NCBI GenBank assembly: GCA_963995525.1
Contig: OZ023213.1
Span: forward strand, 52,175,889-52,239,888
Source: Escarpia spicata
Lineage: Eukaryota > Annelida > Polychaeta > Sabellida > Siboglinidae
DNA length: 64,000 nucleotides
Reading direction: 5' to 3'
Part shown: positions 10,965 through 22,750 of the stretch, in pieces
Layout of the letters: every line of letters begins with the position of its first letter
Position numbering within the stretch: position 1 is the stretch's first letter
The notes under the pieces: model-generated
Databases searched by the model: none
Seen by the model: only the letters and a program-made list of their open reading frames with translations
What the model was told of the DNA's origin: nothing
Made by a program: the position numbers and the translations under genes

Positions 10965-12235
10965 AGATTTAACAAGATTGCCACCCAGAGAATAAACTGT
11001 AGGTGGCAGGTGGACAAGGAAGCCATTTGGCTTATCGAGAGTCCGACCCTTTTATCTATGTGTATCCCGCCCGTCTGAGGTATGTGTCGATTTTATTTTT
11101 AAACATATTCGCGCTACTAGCACCCACACAATCAGCAGGTAATCTGTTCCATTCATTTACAGTCCTTTGTGAAAATGAAAACTTTCTTATATCCAATCTA
11201 CTCTGCTCCTTTGCTAATGCAAATTCATGTCCTCTAGTCCTTCCTGGTCTCTATTGTTGTTAAACCGCATTTTTTTAGGCGTATTTCGTAACTAAGATCC
11301 CTCAGTTTTGGTATCATTTTAGTTGCTCTCCTCTGCACTCTTTCTAGCATATCTATGTCCATCCTGCGATATGGCCTCCACGCTTGAATACAATATTCTA
11401 AATGAAGCCTAACTATTGTTTTGTACAGCGGTATTATTAGCTCTTTTTCCTTATACGTTATGTTTCGCCTAATTAATCCAAGGATTTGATTTCCCTTTGA
11501 AGCTGCAATTCCGCACTGCTCTCAAACCTTCATATCAGCAATAATGGTTAACCCTAAGTCCTTTTCTTTTACAGTAGTACTTAGTACAGTACCCCCCATT
11601 GTATATTCTACTTCTTCGTCCGTCCTGTGTGGAGGCATTTACATTTCCCAAAATTGAACAGCATTTGCCACTTTTCAGACCATTTGATCAACCTGTCAAG
11701 ATCATCTTGTAAATGCTGTCTATCTCCCATCACTTTTAATCCTTCTAAACACTTTTGTATCATCCGCAAATTTCAACACCTTGCTTGTTATTTCATCATC
11801 CAAATCTTTGATATATATTAAGAATAATATAGGACCTAATACTGATCCCTGTGGTACCCCACTCAATACCGATTTCCAGTTTGAAGCCTCCCCATCAACT
11901 ACTACACGTTGTCTTCTGTCAATCAGCCATTGTTCTATCCAGTTTATTATACCATTTCCTATGCCATGGGCCTTTAGTTTAAGCAGTAATCTTTGATGTG
12001 GTACTTTGTCGAAAGCTTTTTGAAAATCTAAGTATACGATATCTACTGGTGATCCCTCATCTACCCACTTAGTGATGTCTTCCAAAAAACATAACATATT
12101 TGTTAAGCATGACCTCGCTTTAAAAAAAACAAGTTTTGTTTAACAAGAAAATCCACCATGTGATCTTTAATTAGTCTTTCTAACAATTTACAAATCATTG
12201 ATGTTAAACTCACCGAACAGTGTTTAGCGTTAGGA
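10965..12235 (-). mobile_element. CR1/L2-type LINE, reverse transcriptase half, degenerate
   Basis: The minus-strand frame at 11720-12097 reads [20 protein letters not shown], then [34 protein letters not shown] and KFADDTKVF. These are RT palm motifs with FADD at the catalytic site. The C-terminus follows down to 10965 in broken frames. It ends about 75 bp upstream of the conserved promoter of secreted gene 1, so that promoter has little unique upstream sequence. The same family recurs in gene 2 intron 5 and in duplication copy B. Confidence 0.85.
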
Positions 12236-12311
12236 GTTCAATAAGCGCACTTGAATTTAAAAACACTCTGCGGTGGACAGCCGAACCGTTCTTTGTTGTT
12301 CAACAAGTCGT

Positions 12312-12417
12312 AACCTTCCACCCCACACTAAAAGTAGAAGTGCGCATGCGCACGGATATGCAATAAAAGACGGCGTCGGCGACTGGCAACACAAAGTGCT
12401 TGCTTTGTGCTGAGAAG
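12312..12417 (+). promoter_or_regulatory. Promoter of secreted repeat-protein gene 1
   Basis: AACCTTCCACCCC (12312-12324) is followed by the palindrome TGCGCATGCGCA (12341-12352), a perfect NRF1-type consensus. A TATA-like AATAAAAG begins at 12362, exactly 56 bp before the ATG. The leader word GTGCTTGCT is shared with genes 2 and 3. TATA placement predicts a very short 5' UTR of about 20-30 nt. Factor identity is inferred. Confidence 0.6.
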
Positions 12418-12904
12418 ATGAAGGGTGCCACGATTCTCCTCTTGTTCGCTTTTGCGTCAGCGGTCATGGCAAGGCCGCACAATCTTTCGACAAAGGTACG
12501 TTGCATTGACGCCAGTTACGTTTGTATTATTTCTGGTTCTTTCGTTCTACTGTGTAGTTATTCTTAGTGGTATATGATAATTACAAAGACTCACCTCTAT
12601 CGCGGGTCACATATAAACCAGTCAGACGCATAAGGCGGTTTCATGAATAAATAATGCATGCATGAAATTTGCTATGACGTTAACTGTGAGCAGTTAAATT
12701 ATATAAAAGGCACTCAACTGATCGACGGATCTCAGAACAATCTTTTAAAACAGGTATAACATGAAATACATGAAAAATCGATATACAGTATGTCCGACTA
12801 GTCCGGCAGGACGGGGACGTTCTAAAAATAAATGCGTCATCCGTAGTTTAATCCCTGAAAGTTTGGCGCCCGACACGCTTACCGTCGAAAAGGAAAACGT
12901 TACA

Positions 12905-12953
<49 letters not shown>

Positions 12954-15900
12954 CTTTGTAATCCACGCCTTCGTTGTGTTCTTCACAATTTTATGCGTCG
13001 TGTTTGGAAAACACACAATAATTCCTAACTGTTTTCGAAAGTATAATCATGTTAAATATAGGACCATCTTTTAGGCAAATTAGCATATTTATTAATTTGC
13101 GTATAAAGACGAAGTGCCAAATAGTCTTCGATATATCCGTGGGTGATTGTCACCTTATTCATTTTAAGATTCGCTTCATATACCGCAATCGCGAGTTTAC
13201 AGTATTTCATATTATCAAATTGATAATTAATAGTGTGAGTTTATCTGTGTTTCGTTTTTGTGTGAAAGTTGCGCAGGTAGTATGTATATATTTACAAAAT
13301 CCTTTCGAATAGGAGACCAGACTGGCTGCCGCGCCGCCGTAACTTCGGCTTCTCCACTGTCTTGGCTCGAATCGTGGCATCCGGATACGGGGAGGGAGAG
13401 AGGGAGAGAGGGAGAGAGGGAGAGAGGGAGAGAGGGAGAGAGGGAGAGAGGGAGAGAGGGAGAGGGGGAGAGGGGGAGAGGGGGAGAGGGGGAGAGAGGG
13501 AGAGAGGGAGAGAGGGAGAGAGGGAGAGAGGGAGAGAGGGAGAGAGGGAGAGGGGGAGAGGGGGAGAGAGGGAGAGAGGGAGAGGGGGGCGCTGTTGAAA
13601 AATTTTTGTCGCCGTAACTTCACTATATTGTACCCTGAACCGGGGCACATTTCAAACGGGCACACAAAATTACCAAGGTCCTCGGGAGCACGTGCTCCCC
13701 ATGCCCCCTGGATCGGGCCCGTGTGTCCAGGTACAAGTGTAACAATTAAGGGTCAATTGTAACATTGGCTCTCCCGTCGTTCAGAATATCCGGCAGCAAC
13801 CTTGGTTCCACTGTGCATGCGCAATTCAGCAATGTGCTATAAATACCATGCAAGACCTGTCAAAAACGCAAATGATTCTTACTAACGTTGCATTCTGAGT
13901 TAAACTGCTATTTGTAAATGCTTTTTAGAAGGTGTACGTACAACATGAACACCAATATTATTTATCTGAAGGTACTTGCAACCATGGCATGGCTATATAT
14001 GTTGATATGTTATTTAGATAAATTAGGCATTTTGTTAAATTACCGGTCGCCTTGTCCGGCCAGCGGAATCATTATTGCATCACGTGGATATCAGTTATCG
14101 TCTTTCGCCCCGTTTTATCTTAAAACTGCATGTTATGTGAACAAATATAAAACTGCAACTTTATCAAAAGTAACTTTATCCAGCGTCTGTGTAAAATTCT
14201 CATGTAATGACTTTAATTTAAAGAAATACATTGTTAAGATATCGATTATGTTACAGTTATACGAATCATTATAAAAAGAAGAGTTTTGCAATGTTAGATT
14301 ACTTTATTTGTATTTAGAGAGTATTTCTAAACATTTATAAGTTATATTACACTTGATTTTCTCTCAGTAATGAACAACGTTTAACGCAAAAATAGTAACA
14401 TACGTCTTAAAACACAATTTTATCCGGTCTATCCTGCAACCTATGGCTTTGTCAAATCCTTTTCAGCTGCGTGCAAGGAAGAGAAGCCACGAAACTCCTA
14501 TGCAGACGATGACGGACCTCATGCCTGGAAAGGTCCTCCCACAAATAGGAACCATGCCAGGAAATACCCAACCAGCAGGAAACATGCCTGCCCCTCACCC
14601 CATGCCAACATATGATACCGCCGCTGCCGGTGCCGCCATGCCAACACATGATACAGCCGCTGCTGCTCACCCCATGCCAACATATGATACCGCCGCTGCC
14701 GCTCACCCCATGCCAACATATGATACCGCCGCTACTGGTGCCGCCATGCCAACACATGATACAGCCGCTGCCGCTCACCCCATGCCAACATATGATACCG
14801 CCGCTGCCGGTGGCGCCATGCCAACACATGATACAGCCGCTGCCGCTCACCCCATGCCAACATATGATACCGCCGCTGCAGTTGCCGCCATGCCAACACA
14901 TAATACAGCCGCTGCTGCTCACCCCATGCCAACATATGATACCGCCGCTGCCGCTCACCCCATGCCAACATATGATACCGCTGCTGCCGGTGGCGCCATG
15001 CCAACACATGGTACAGCCGCTGCCGCTCACCCCATGCCAACATATGATACCGCCGCTGCCGGTGCCGCCATGCCAACACATGATACAGCCGCTGCCGCTC
15101 ACCCCATGCCAAAACATGATACCGCCGCTGCAGGTGCCGCCATGCCAACATATGATACCGCCGCTGCCGCTCACCCCATGCCAACACATGATACCGCCGC
15201 TGCAGGTGCCGCCATGCCAACACTTAATACAGCCGCTGCCGCTCACCCCATGCCAACATATGATACCGCCGCTGCCGCTCATCCCATGCCAACATATAAC
15301 ACTGCTGCCGCCATGCCAACACACGATACTGCCTCTGCCAGTGCTGCCTTGCCAACATATGATACCGCCTCTGCCGCTCACCCTATGCCAACATATGATA
15401 CCGCCGCTGCCGGTGCCGCCATGCCAACACATGATACTGCCTCTGCCAGTGCTGCCTTGCCAGCATATGATACCGCCTCTGCCGCTCACCCTATGCCAAC
15501 ATATGATACCGCCGCTGCCGGTGCCGCCATGCCAACACATGATTCAGCCGCTGCTGCCTATCCCATGCCAACATATGATACCGCCGCTGTAGGTGCCGCC
15601 ATGCCAACACATGATACCTCTGCTGCCGGTGCCGGGATGCCAACATATGATACCGTCGCTGCCGGTGCCGCCATGCCAACACATGATACAGCCGCTGCTG
15701 CCTATCCCATGCCAACATATGATACCGCCGCTGTAGGTGCCGCCATGCCAACACATGATACCGCCGCTGCCGGTGCCGGGATGCCAACATATGATACCGC
15801 CGCTGCCGGTGCTGCCATGCCAACTTTCGATACCGCCGCTGCCGCTGCCTCTGTGCCAACACATGATGCCGCTGCTGCCGCTCACCCAATGCCAACATAT

Positions 15901-16131
15901 GATACGGCCGCCGACACGTTGCCAGGCAATGATTCTGTCGACGAGCCCGCAATTGACAACACTGTTAACGACGACCCATTCAACAGCGCCATTGACAGCG
16001 ACTTATTGTCAACACTGTACCCCGCCGCCAAGCCGTCCACCGATACCGTCCCCTGGACCGCTACTCACCGAGACAAGAGGACCTTCCGCCTACTCGCCCG
16101 CCTCCTGAAGACACTCAACAACGATAATTAG
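12418..16131 (+). CDS. Secreted repetitive protein 1 (two exons, about 580 aa)
   Basis: The model joins 12418-12495 and 14467-16131. Exon 1 encodes 26 residues beginning MKGATILLLFAFASAVMA, a clear signal peptide with likely cleavage before RPHN. It ends at donor GTACGT in phase 0. Exon 2 follows a TTTTCAG acceptor in phase 0 and begins LRARKRSHETP. Residues from about 72 to 508 are some 36 copies of a 12-residue unit (MPTYDTAAAGAA or MPTHDTAAAAHP). A non-repeat acidic segment and the tail KRTFRLLARLLKTLNNDN follow. The RARKR and DKR sites could be proprotein cleavage sites. Cys is absent from the mature part, and Thr/Ala/Pro enrichment would allow O-glycosylation or a fibrous or mucous role; function is unknown. 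Exon 1, promoter and tail resemble gene 2. The helical exons of gene 2 are not found in the 1.97-kb intron. RNA evidence is needed for the splice. Confidence 0.7.
12903..12952. repeat. (ACGC)n microsatellite in gene 1 intron
   Basis: A near-perfect run of the tetranucleotide ACGC, about 12 units. Confidence 0.95.
13390..13588. repeat. (GGGAGAGA)n purine tract in gene 1 intron
   Basis: Roughly 200 bp of GGGAGA/GAGAGGGG units form an uninterrupted purine strand. It opens long frames on both strands that are artefacts. A homopurine tract of this size can form triplex DNA. Confidence 0.95.
14605..15912 (+). repeat. 36-bp coding minisatellite of gene 1
   Basis: About 36 tandem 36-bp units each encode 12 residues; the invariant core is ATGCCAACA followed by TATGATACC or CATGATACA. 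Units alternate between Tyr and His types and between GAA- and AHP-type ends, giving a partial 72-bp higher-order pattern. Differences between units are mainly synonymous or conservative. Because the period is divisible by three, other frames also stay open. Confidence 0.9.
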
Positions 16132-16264
16132 CACTGCCTGACCCCGAACACGACACGACGTGACACAGCCTAAGGAAAACACCAAGCTCTGTCTATATTT
16201 AATATATTTGCTACAGACACGATCACATCACTTTCTGTGACTCTATCGTGTTACGACTAGGCGT

Positions 16265-16470
16265 AATTGTTTAACCTCAGATCATCTGTTTCGCATCAAC
16301 TTTTTGTTCCTAAAACCAAGCTTAACTTTGGCAAACATGCTTTATCTGTAGCTGGACCCACAATCTGGAATGAACTCCCTATCACTTTAAATAATTTAAA
16401 ACTATAGGTACCTTTCGTAAAACTCAAGACTTATTTATTTGAAATCGCCTTCCCACCCCAACCAACGCCA
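16265..16470 (+). mobile_element. LINE reverse-transcriptase C-terminal fragment
   Basis: The plus frame reads LNFGKHALSVAGPTIWNELP followed by FVKLKTYLFEIAF. This is the characteristic C-terminal box (SVxGPxxWNxLP ... FKxxLKTxLF) of CR1/Jockey-type LINE proteins. It begins about 130 bp past the gene 1 stop codon and may contribute to its 3' UTR. Confidence 0.7.
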
Positions 16471-17104
16471 CCACTTCTCACGATTAACTCGAAGCTGTCT
16501 ATTTTTGCCGTCACCATTTCTTCACAAAACAGTGTTATCCAGAGTATTTCTTCTGTAGACCAATATCGTGATTTCACTGTCATTTTCAATTACTTGTTTG
16601 AGTTTAATGCATGCTTGTAGTCGTCTCATTATTAACTTTTCATTTGTGTGTTTCGTATTGTCCACTATCGAAGACACCGGCGTTGGCAACCACTAGATGG
16701 AATATTGATCACACACCAAGCCGTGGTAGATGCGCCACTCCAGTGATTACAATAACCGATTGCCAAGTAATATCTACATTATAGCGTTGTTAAAACATTG
16801 TAATGATTAACATTGTATTGTATTGTTGTTTGTTTGTTTGTTTTGCACAGTGCACGTATTCTTTATTAAAACGTACACACATCACGTACAGTTGTTATTG
16901 TGTATCGTAAGCACTGGCATCAAACTGAAATTACTATCGAGGGGGCTGAGTCAGACAAGTGCTCCAGTTCCACATGCTTCCTCTGTCCCTGTTGGTTCAT
17001 GGCATCGGAAGACGGGAGAGGGGGCGGGTGGTTTTGGCCTACTTCCTTCATCTCCGCTTCCTCTGATCGGCGTCAAGTTGTTTTGGAGTCCAACGCGCTG
17101 CGGT
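16471..17104. other. Intergenic, no supported gene
   Basis: Contains TTTG runs (about 16823-16845) and an unrecognised open frame ending QVVLESNALRFW near 17112. No domain or splice structure was found. Confidence 0.3.
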
Positions 17105-17430
17105 TCTGGTAATTGATGTCCCCCTGAGGCTCGCCAGAAAACCCACTTTGAGGTTCTCCAAAAACCTAAATTTGCACCACCCCCCCCCCCTTTGAGGTTC
17201 GCTACAAAAACACATCCAGACTCAACAAAAAATAAAATTCCATCAAAAATTGCACCCCCTTTCCTAAATATTTGGAGCTAATCCTATATCCAGACACCCA
17301 ACCACACAATTCCAACGCTAAAATGCACACCCCTTCCCAATGTACTGGGGGTCTAACCCTATATCCAGCCCTCCGTCAACAATATTGAGGGCTCAGTCAA
17401 GCCCCTCCCCCCGGTTCAGATGCCTATGGT
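17105..17430 (-). repeat. GC-rich dispersed repeat (family of TAGGC...GACTGAGCCC), copy 1
   Basis: Read on the minus strand it starts CATAGGCATCTGAACCGG, continues GACTGAGCCCTCAATATT and GGCTGGATATAGGGTTAG, and then runs into degenerate units of the form GCGAACCTCAAAGGGG plus GTGCAAAT. The same order of words occurs in 24885-25335 (plus strand), and the start occurs again at 36632. No protein is encoded. It may be a SINE or a nonautonomous DNA element. Confidence 0.65.
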
Positions 17431-17644
17431 AAGTGGAAACGTTTTATGGTTTAATGCCTCCTTCTTAATGTGTTTCCCCACAGAATAATAATCTACCAGA
17501 GCAACGACTCGGCAACTCTTGTTGATTAATTATTTCGTTGATATGACCAGGGTATGTTATTTTACATAAAGTTGCAACCCATGCTGACTCTATGCTTCGA
17601 TGTTACGACCAGTGACAGAAAGAACGAAAGAAAGACGGCTGTAC

Positions 17645-17690
17645 GAATGAATGAATGAATGAATGAACGAACGAATGAATGAAGGATATA
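17645..17690. repeat. (GAAT)n / (GAAC)n microsatellite
   Basis: About ten tetranucleotide units GAATGAAT with GAAC interruptions. Confidence 0.9.
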
Positions 17691-18340
17691 ATTAACTAAT
17701 TAATTACTTTGTTTGTCCTGTTCCAAAATGTCCACTTTTGAAAATATTGTGTTTTTCAATTGGATGTGAGTAAGCCTATTGATTCGTATATTTTCAATCG
17801 CTTCTTAGAAACACATCAATGGCTTGTTTTATATTTTACTAGAGGACGTTTCTCCAATCTGAGAGAAGGTAGTGGTGATAATATCGCGCCACAGTGAACG
17901 AATTCTGTAATTACCATAACTGGTCCCCCTGTACTTGTTTCAATGGGTGGGTGTTGGCTGGTATTTACTGAACGTGCTAACCTCCATTATCCGGATTTCG
18001 TGATATGGCGCCACAACTTTTCGTCACTGTCTTTGTAGGACGCTTACATCATATGCACATGAAATCCAGTTGTTTTGCCATCTTTAATCGCTGCCATCGC
18101 GCAATGTGTTGACAGTGTGTTACTACTGGCGTGAATTTTGTAAAACTGGGGGATAAACATGAGCATACTACAATAACAACGATAGTTGACAAACAGATCA
18201 GCAGGAGGCTATTTGTGGTGTGCAAAACAATGTCCGTTAGCTCTATTAATGTAATTTTGTAATTTTACTTATCAACTTCGTTCATGGGTTCGCCTTCTTG
18301 AGAATCAGTTGCCTCAAATGTCACGCGATGGCGCCACCCA
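17691..18340. other. Intergenic, nothing supported
   Basis: No motif, splice structure or repeat could be assigned in this stretch. Confidence 0.35.
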
Positions 18341-18361
18341 TATATATATATATTTAATATA

Positions 18362-18456
<95 letters not shown>
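18341..18456. repeat. (TA)n microsatellite
   Basis: About 115 bp of alternating TA with a few interruptions. Open frames across it are artefacts. Confidence 0.95.
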
Positions 18457-18631
18457 CACATTATCGCAATACATTGTACTATTGCAATAGTAAAACTATC
18501 CCCAAAAGTCTGTATAAATGTGATGATAAACATTGAATTTATGTGTATACATTCGTGTGCATCAACGCAATAACTCAGAAAGTATCATTGGGGCAATCTT
18601 AGAAGTTTGACAATAGCAGTGTATTGAATAG

Positions 18632-18843
18632 TACCTGTCAACTCTCCCGTGAAATCCGGGAATTTCCCGGATTTAGGTGTATCTCCCGAGCTCCCGGAAT
18701 ACAGGCAAATCTTCCGGATTTTCTCTGAAAATCTTCAAAAGCACTCACCCATCCGAAAAAACGCGACGAGACAGGACAACGCGACATGGGAAACATGGTG
18801 AACCGCTGCTGAATCTCCCGGATTTCAAAAAAGTTGGCAGGTA
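18632..18843. mobile_element. 212-bp MITE with TIRs, hAT-like
   Basis: The left end TACCTGTCAACTCTCCCG and the reverse complement of the right end TACCTGCCAACTTTTTTG are similar for about 30 bp, continuing through GAAATCCGGGA. Flanks are TTGAATAG (18624-18631) and TAGAATAG (18844-18851), a 7/8 match to an 8-bp target duplication. An 8-bp duplication fits the hAT superfamily. Confidence 0.65.
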
Positions 18844-19578
18844 TAGAATAGGAAAAGAGCAATATTATTTAATGGAATTAATGGAATAGCATTGAAGGTT
18901 CCACCAGAGTGAGACGGGGCATGCGACAGCGACATCTAGTGACCATTTTGGAAGATAACATTGACTATTTGCGGATATTGCATTCGTGAGTATTTGATCC
19001 TACATTAATATGCACACTTAATTTAGATCGTACACTCGATTTCGGTAGCATGGCGGCAAAGAATTTAATTTGTAGCCAGAGACCGATGATCAATCTTCTT
19101 GCCTTGTTTATGAAGAGATTCATCAATTTGGGGCGTTTCAATGTATTACTTATTGGTTTCGTTTGTTGCGTCAACACGTGAGCTTAATTAGTATGAAGTT
19201 ATTTACACTAGTTCATAACTTCACGACAGCTAGCTAGTAGGACTAGATAGACCCTGTGTTTTGATGGGTTGCATAGCCGTACTGAAATATATTCTAAACT
19301 AGTCTGGCTGTGAAGGGAAAACAACACAGTCGATTAGTGTTGGGAACGATTGTGCAACACGGTTACGCTGTTGAGTGTTGACGTTACAGTATATTTATCT
19401 ACAGCAAGAAAGTTTCTCTCTTGTCATAGGTGTATCACTTATTAGATTGAAGAGATTAATCAATCTGGGGTTTTTCATGATTGAGTTAAATACAAGACTA
19501 TGATTATATTTTATAAAGCAAACAACCATTCTTTAAATGGTCGTGTTCAAGCATTATTTGAACCAACCGCAGCTATAC

Positions 19579-19579
19579 A

Positions 19580-19614
<35 letters not shown>

Positions 19615-19628
19615 CCACCATCATCATC

Positions 19629-19660
<32 letters not shown>

Positions 19661-19985
19661 CATCATCATCACCATCATCACCATCATCACCATCATCACC
19701 ATCATCATCATCATTGTGCAGCCGTAGTGTCCCGTGGTTGGGCGAAGGCCTCAGCATTCGTTTCAAAATCGGCCAGTCTTGCGCTATCCTCGGCCAGATG
19801 GTGCCCTTCCAGTACTCGTCTAGTTCGTCTCTCCACCGTCTCGCCGGTCTTCCTCTAGATCGTTTCCCTTCGTAAGGTCTCCAGGTTGTGATACGCGATG
19901 TCCATCGGTTATCTCGTAGTCTGCTGATGTGCCCAGCCCAGGTCCACTTCTGTCTTCTGATTTGTTCTACACATACATGATACCA
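19579..19985 (-). mobile_element. RTE-type LINE 3' end with terminal (GAT)n tail
   Basis: The minus-strand frame reads RRQKWTWAGHISRLRDNRW, then GKRSRGRPARRWRDELDEYW, the typical C-terminus of RTE-clade endonuclease-reverse transcriptases. It then runs directly into about 135 bp of trinucleotide repeat (19579-19713). RTE elements commonly end in such a 3' microsatellite. Confidence 0.8.
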
Positions 19986-20029
19986 AACAAAGCACACTGT
20001 TGTACGTTAAAAATACACTCACCACCCTC

Positions 20030-20160
20030 CGACTGCTGTCACTCACCGTCAAGGGTATAAAAACGTGGAACAATTTACCAAATAAATTGACTTAGCTTCC
20101 AAGTTAACAAACACAATTTAAAAAAACATTCAAGGTATCTTTACTTTCTACATATTTGTG
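20030..20160 (+). mobile_element. LINE C-terminal fragment
   Basis: The plus frame reads VKGIKTWNNLPNKL and then TQFKKTFKVSLL, the C-terminal WNxLP...FKK box of CR1/Jockey-type LINEs. Following sequence to about 20420 is probably its 3' untranslated region. It lies between two RTE pieces of the opposite strand, so it inserted into or between them. Confidence 0.6.
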
Positions 20161-20719
20161 AATTGTTAATTGAAGATGATGTTTAGTTAAAGTCATGTAT
20201 CAGTAACACAAGCAGGGTTGTAACACGTTTATATGAGTTGTGAATATTATTTTGTACTTTATTTATAATTCGTGTTGTATTTATTCATTTTTTTAGTTTG
20301 AGAAGGGTTTAGCAACCTGTAAGTCTGTGACTTCAGCTATGTCCTTTCAGCAGCACCAGCACACCATACTTACTATTGAGTTCAACAGTGATTCATGTGA
20401 TTTTGAAAACTGAAATGTTGTGAATGAGCGATATGTCTAAACGCACGTGTTGCAGTGTTGGTGTTGTTTGACCTGGCTAGCTCTCTTGGAAACCACGTGA
20501 CCGACGAGGTAAGAGTTACTTACTTAGTCCAGGGTAATACACATCTTCCTCAGCCTGCTTTGCAGCTTGACCCCACCTCAGATATAGTTATTTTAGTTTT
20601 TTTCCACAGTCTTTCTCCATGGTTTCTTAGCAGTTTCTTGTTTGAGTTTGTTTTGTGGCCAGTATATTCTCATTATATTTCGCAGGCTTTTGTGTGAAAG
20701 TTGAAACATTTCCTGATAC

Positions 20720-21001
20720 CTAGTTCTGTTGTACGCCAACACGCTGAACGATATAATATGTGGAGACGACACAGCTTTGGTGTAGCCTCAGCGTTGTTCT
20801 TCTAGAATATATTATTGATTTCCAGACAGGTTCCAATATGAAAAAAGCATCTCTGGCCTCGTTCGTGCAATTCTTGATGTCAACATCGGCCCCTCCATCT
20901 TTGAATATTATGTTTCCCAGATAGCTAAAGGTGTCTGTGGTTTGCAATTCTTCGTGATCGAGATAGACTGTTACCGGATTTCTCTGATTTAGCCCCATCA
21001 T
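20720..21001 (-). mobile_element. RTE-type reverse transcriptase thumb fragment
   Basis: The minus-strand frame reads EELQTTDTFSYLGNIIF, DIKNCTNEARDAFF and LRLHQSCVVSTYY. This order (TFxYLG, IKxRxxxARxAF, KLRLYxSCVxSxLLYG) is typical of RTE/BovB-type LINE proteins just after the catalytic domain. It may belong to the same element as 19579-19985, which lies downstream on the same strand. Confidence 0.7.
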
Positions 21002-22409
21002 AAGACAAAGTTAATAGGTCGAATCTTAAGTGTTGACACAGCAACTGACTGGCAATTTACCAGAGGAAGGCTTAAAGCGATTCTTTGAGAATTTTAATCT
21101 CTTTGTAATGTACGCAATTATTAAATACTCCTGTTAATATGATTATTCCATGTAATTCTATGCATTTAATTCATTAGAATTCTGTTTTATTAATCACTAA
21201 TGACCCTGACAATATATCGAAAAGATAACTGCGCGTACGGGCAGTTTCCACTTTGGCCCCACCTTCACGATCCGTATAAGGCATGCTCAAAAGAATATTC
21301 GGGAGTGTCCGTCAGACTTCGATTAGCTACGCCGAGTTAATAGATGCAAGAACAACGTCATCAACATGTGTGTATTTGGATTAGCCACCGCCATGCGAAT
21401 GAGTCGTGACCGATAAAATTATCAAAAGGAAACGTGGACCAGCTGCTGTTTATGTCACAGATTCAGCATAGAAAAGAATGGAAATATATATTGAATAAAC
21501 GGAGAATGAACATAGCGACAGCTCATGACAGACGGATTGATTTAAAAGAAAACACACCAGCTCTCCACGCACGAAGCCGCCGATGACATATTCAATATTA
21601 TTGAATGATTGGCATTGTTTTTGTTGGATTATAAAAACATACGAAATCTCACCTATGGTACTATCATGTTCCTTTTTTATTAGGTACATCTGGCTATACA
21701 TTTTAAAGTTTAGTTTTAATTAAACGTTTAGATAACAGAAACTTATTGAAGCCGAGAAATATTCAATAATGAATTTTGTTGCACCTTAAAACCAGCAGCT
21801 GTTTCCATAAGCAGTATAAATACAACGTTATACGTCACATGACGTAATGTACGATATAACAATAGAATAGGTGGTTGTGTACTTTCCTATCTACATAAGG
21901 TTTAATTTTAGTTTGAACAATGTAGATCTATAAAGAGCATACTAATATCATTGTCGACAAAATAATAAAATATATTGCATCAGTGTAACAACATGTTTTA
22001 TGTTGTAATGGGAGTGCAATAATTGTTTGTTCTGCACATATTTTAGAGTAAAAGATGTTGAATTGTTTCTGTCAAACTCCCGTTTCGATGACAAATAAAA
22101 TGGCCATTGTATGATGGAAATAAAGTTATAAAATTACAAAACTTTAAAAGTAACGCATATTTTAAAACACTGTTTTCAGTCATCATTGGTGTATTTAACT
22201 CAAGAAGATCCCTGAAATATTTTGAATGTTGTGGAACATTAATTTGTTTTTGAATTTTCAAAATTATTGTAAAAGCAACTTTGTCGACACCTTTTTATAC
22301 ACTACGATCAGTATGGTTCATTTCACACAAAATCACAAACTTGTTTCAACAAATGTTGAAGAATGTGCTGTAGAACACAATCCAAACATGATGAGCATAA
22401 GAAAGCATA
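21002..22409. other. AT-rich intergenic stretch, nothing supported
   Basis: Several 60-100 codon open frames occur without recognisable motifs or splice sites. Confidence 0.35.
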
Positions 22410-22750
22410 AATGGTATTATGTACATGTGTGCATTTGGATGCGCAAATCAATCGGTTACACAAATCCATTTGAAACATGTAATGATGTACATATTCCCAG
22501 CAAAAGCCACACGGAACTATTATGACAGAACAAAGTATGGCATCTTCACTACTGTGTCAGTTAACACATTGTCCAATTAATAGCACTGCTATGCATTTTG
22601 AGACACAAAGCTATCAGATGCACACATTCATTTAAAACACGAAGTGATATACAACTTCCCAGTAGATGTCGCACAGAACAGAATTGGACAGAACAAAGTC
22701 AAGCACCATCTTATGTCAGGTGACGCATTGTCCAATTAATGGCACTATTG
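22410..22750 (+). repeat. Tandem duplication of about 160 bp, each unit with a THAP-like remnant
   Basis: Two units offset by about 160 bp share the words AATGATGTACATATTCCCAG / AGTGATATACAACTTCCCAG and ATTGTCCAATTAAT. In unit 1 the frame reads CAFGCANQSV...HLKHVMMYIFPAK, with a Cys pair and an IFPA motif that loosely recall the start of a THAP zinc finger. Unit 2 reads HLKHEVIYNFPVD. The resemblance is weak. Confidence 0.4.

Noticed and set aside
13207..13665. ORFs rich in GREGERE or SLPLSLSP
   Set aside because: They arise from the GGGAGAGA purine tract.
12496..14466. Extra gene 1 exons resembling gene 2 exons 2-8
   Set aside because: I looked for phase-compatible exons and the VGG..I.TF motif and found none. 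The direct join of exon 1 to 14467 is already in frame.
14612..15592. Alternative-frame ORFs (MIPPLPVPPCQH-type) and minus-strand Cys/Gly/His ORFs over gene 1
   Set aside because: They are shadows of the 36-bp coding array. Only the frame read as MPTYDTAAA has a signal exon in phase, a non-repeat tail and a homologue.
18265..18536. Tyr/Ile repeat ORFs
   Set aside because: They are translations of the (TA)n microsatellite.
20455..20510. Possible mini-exon (acceptor GTTGCAG, open frame, donor GTAAGAG)
   Set aside because: It is isolated, lies within LINE debris, and no partner exon with matching phase or homology was found.
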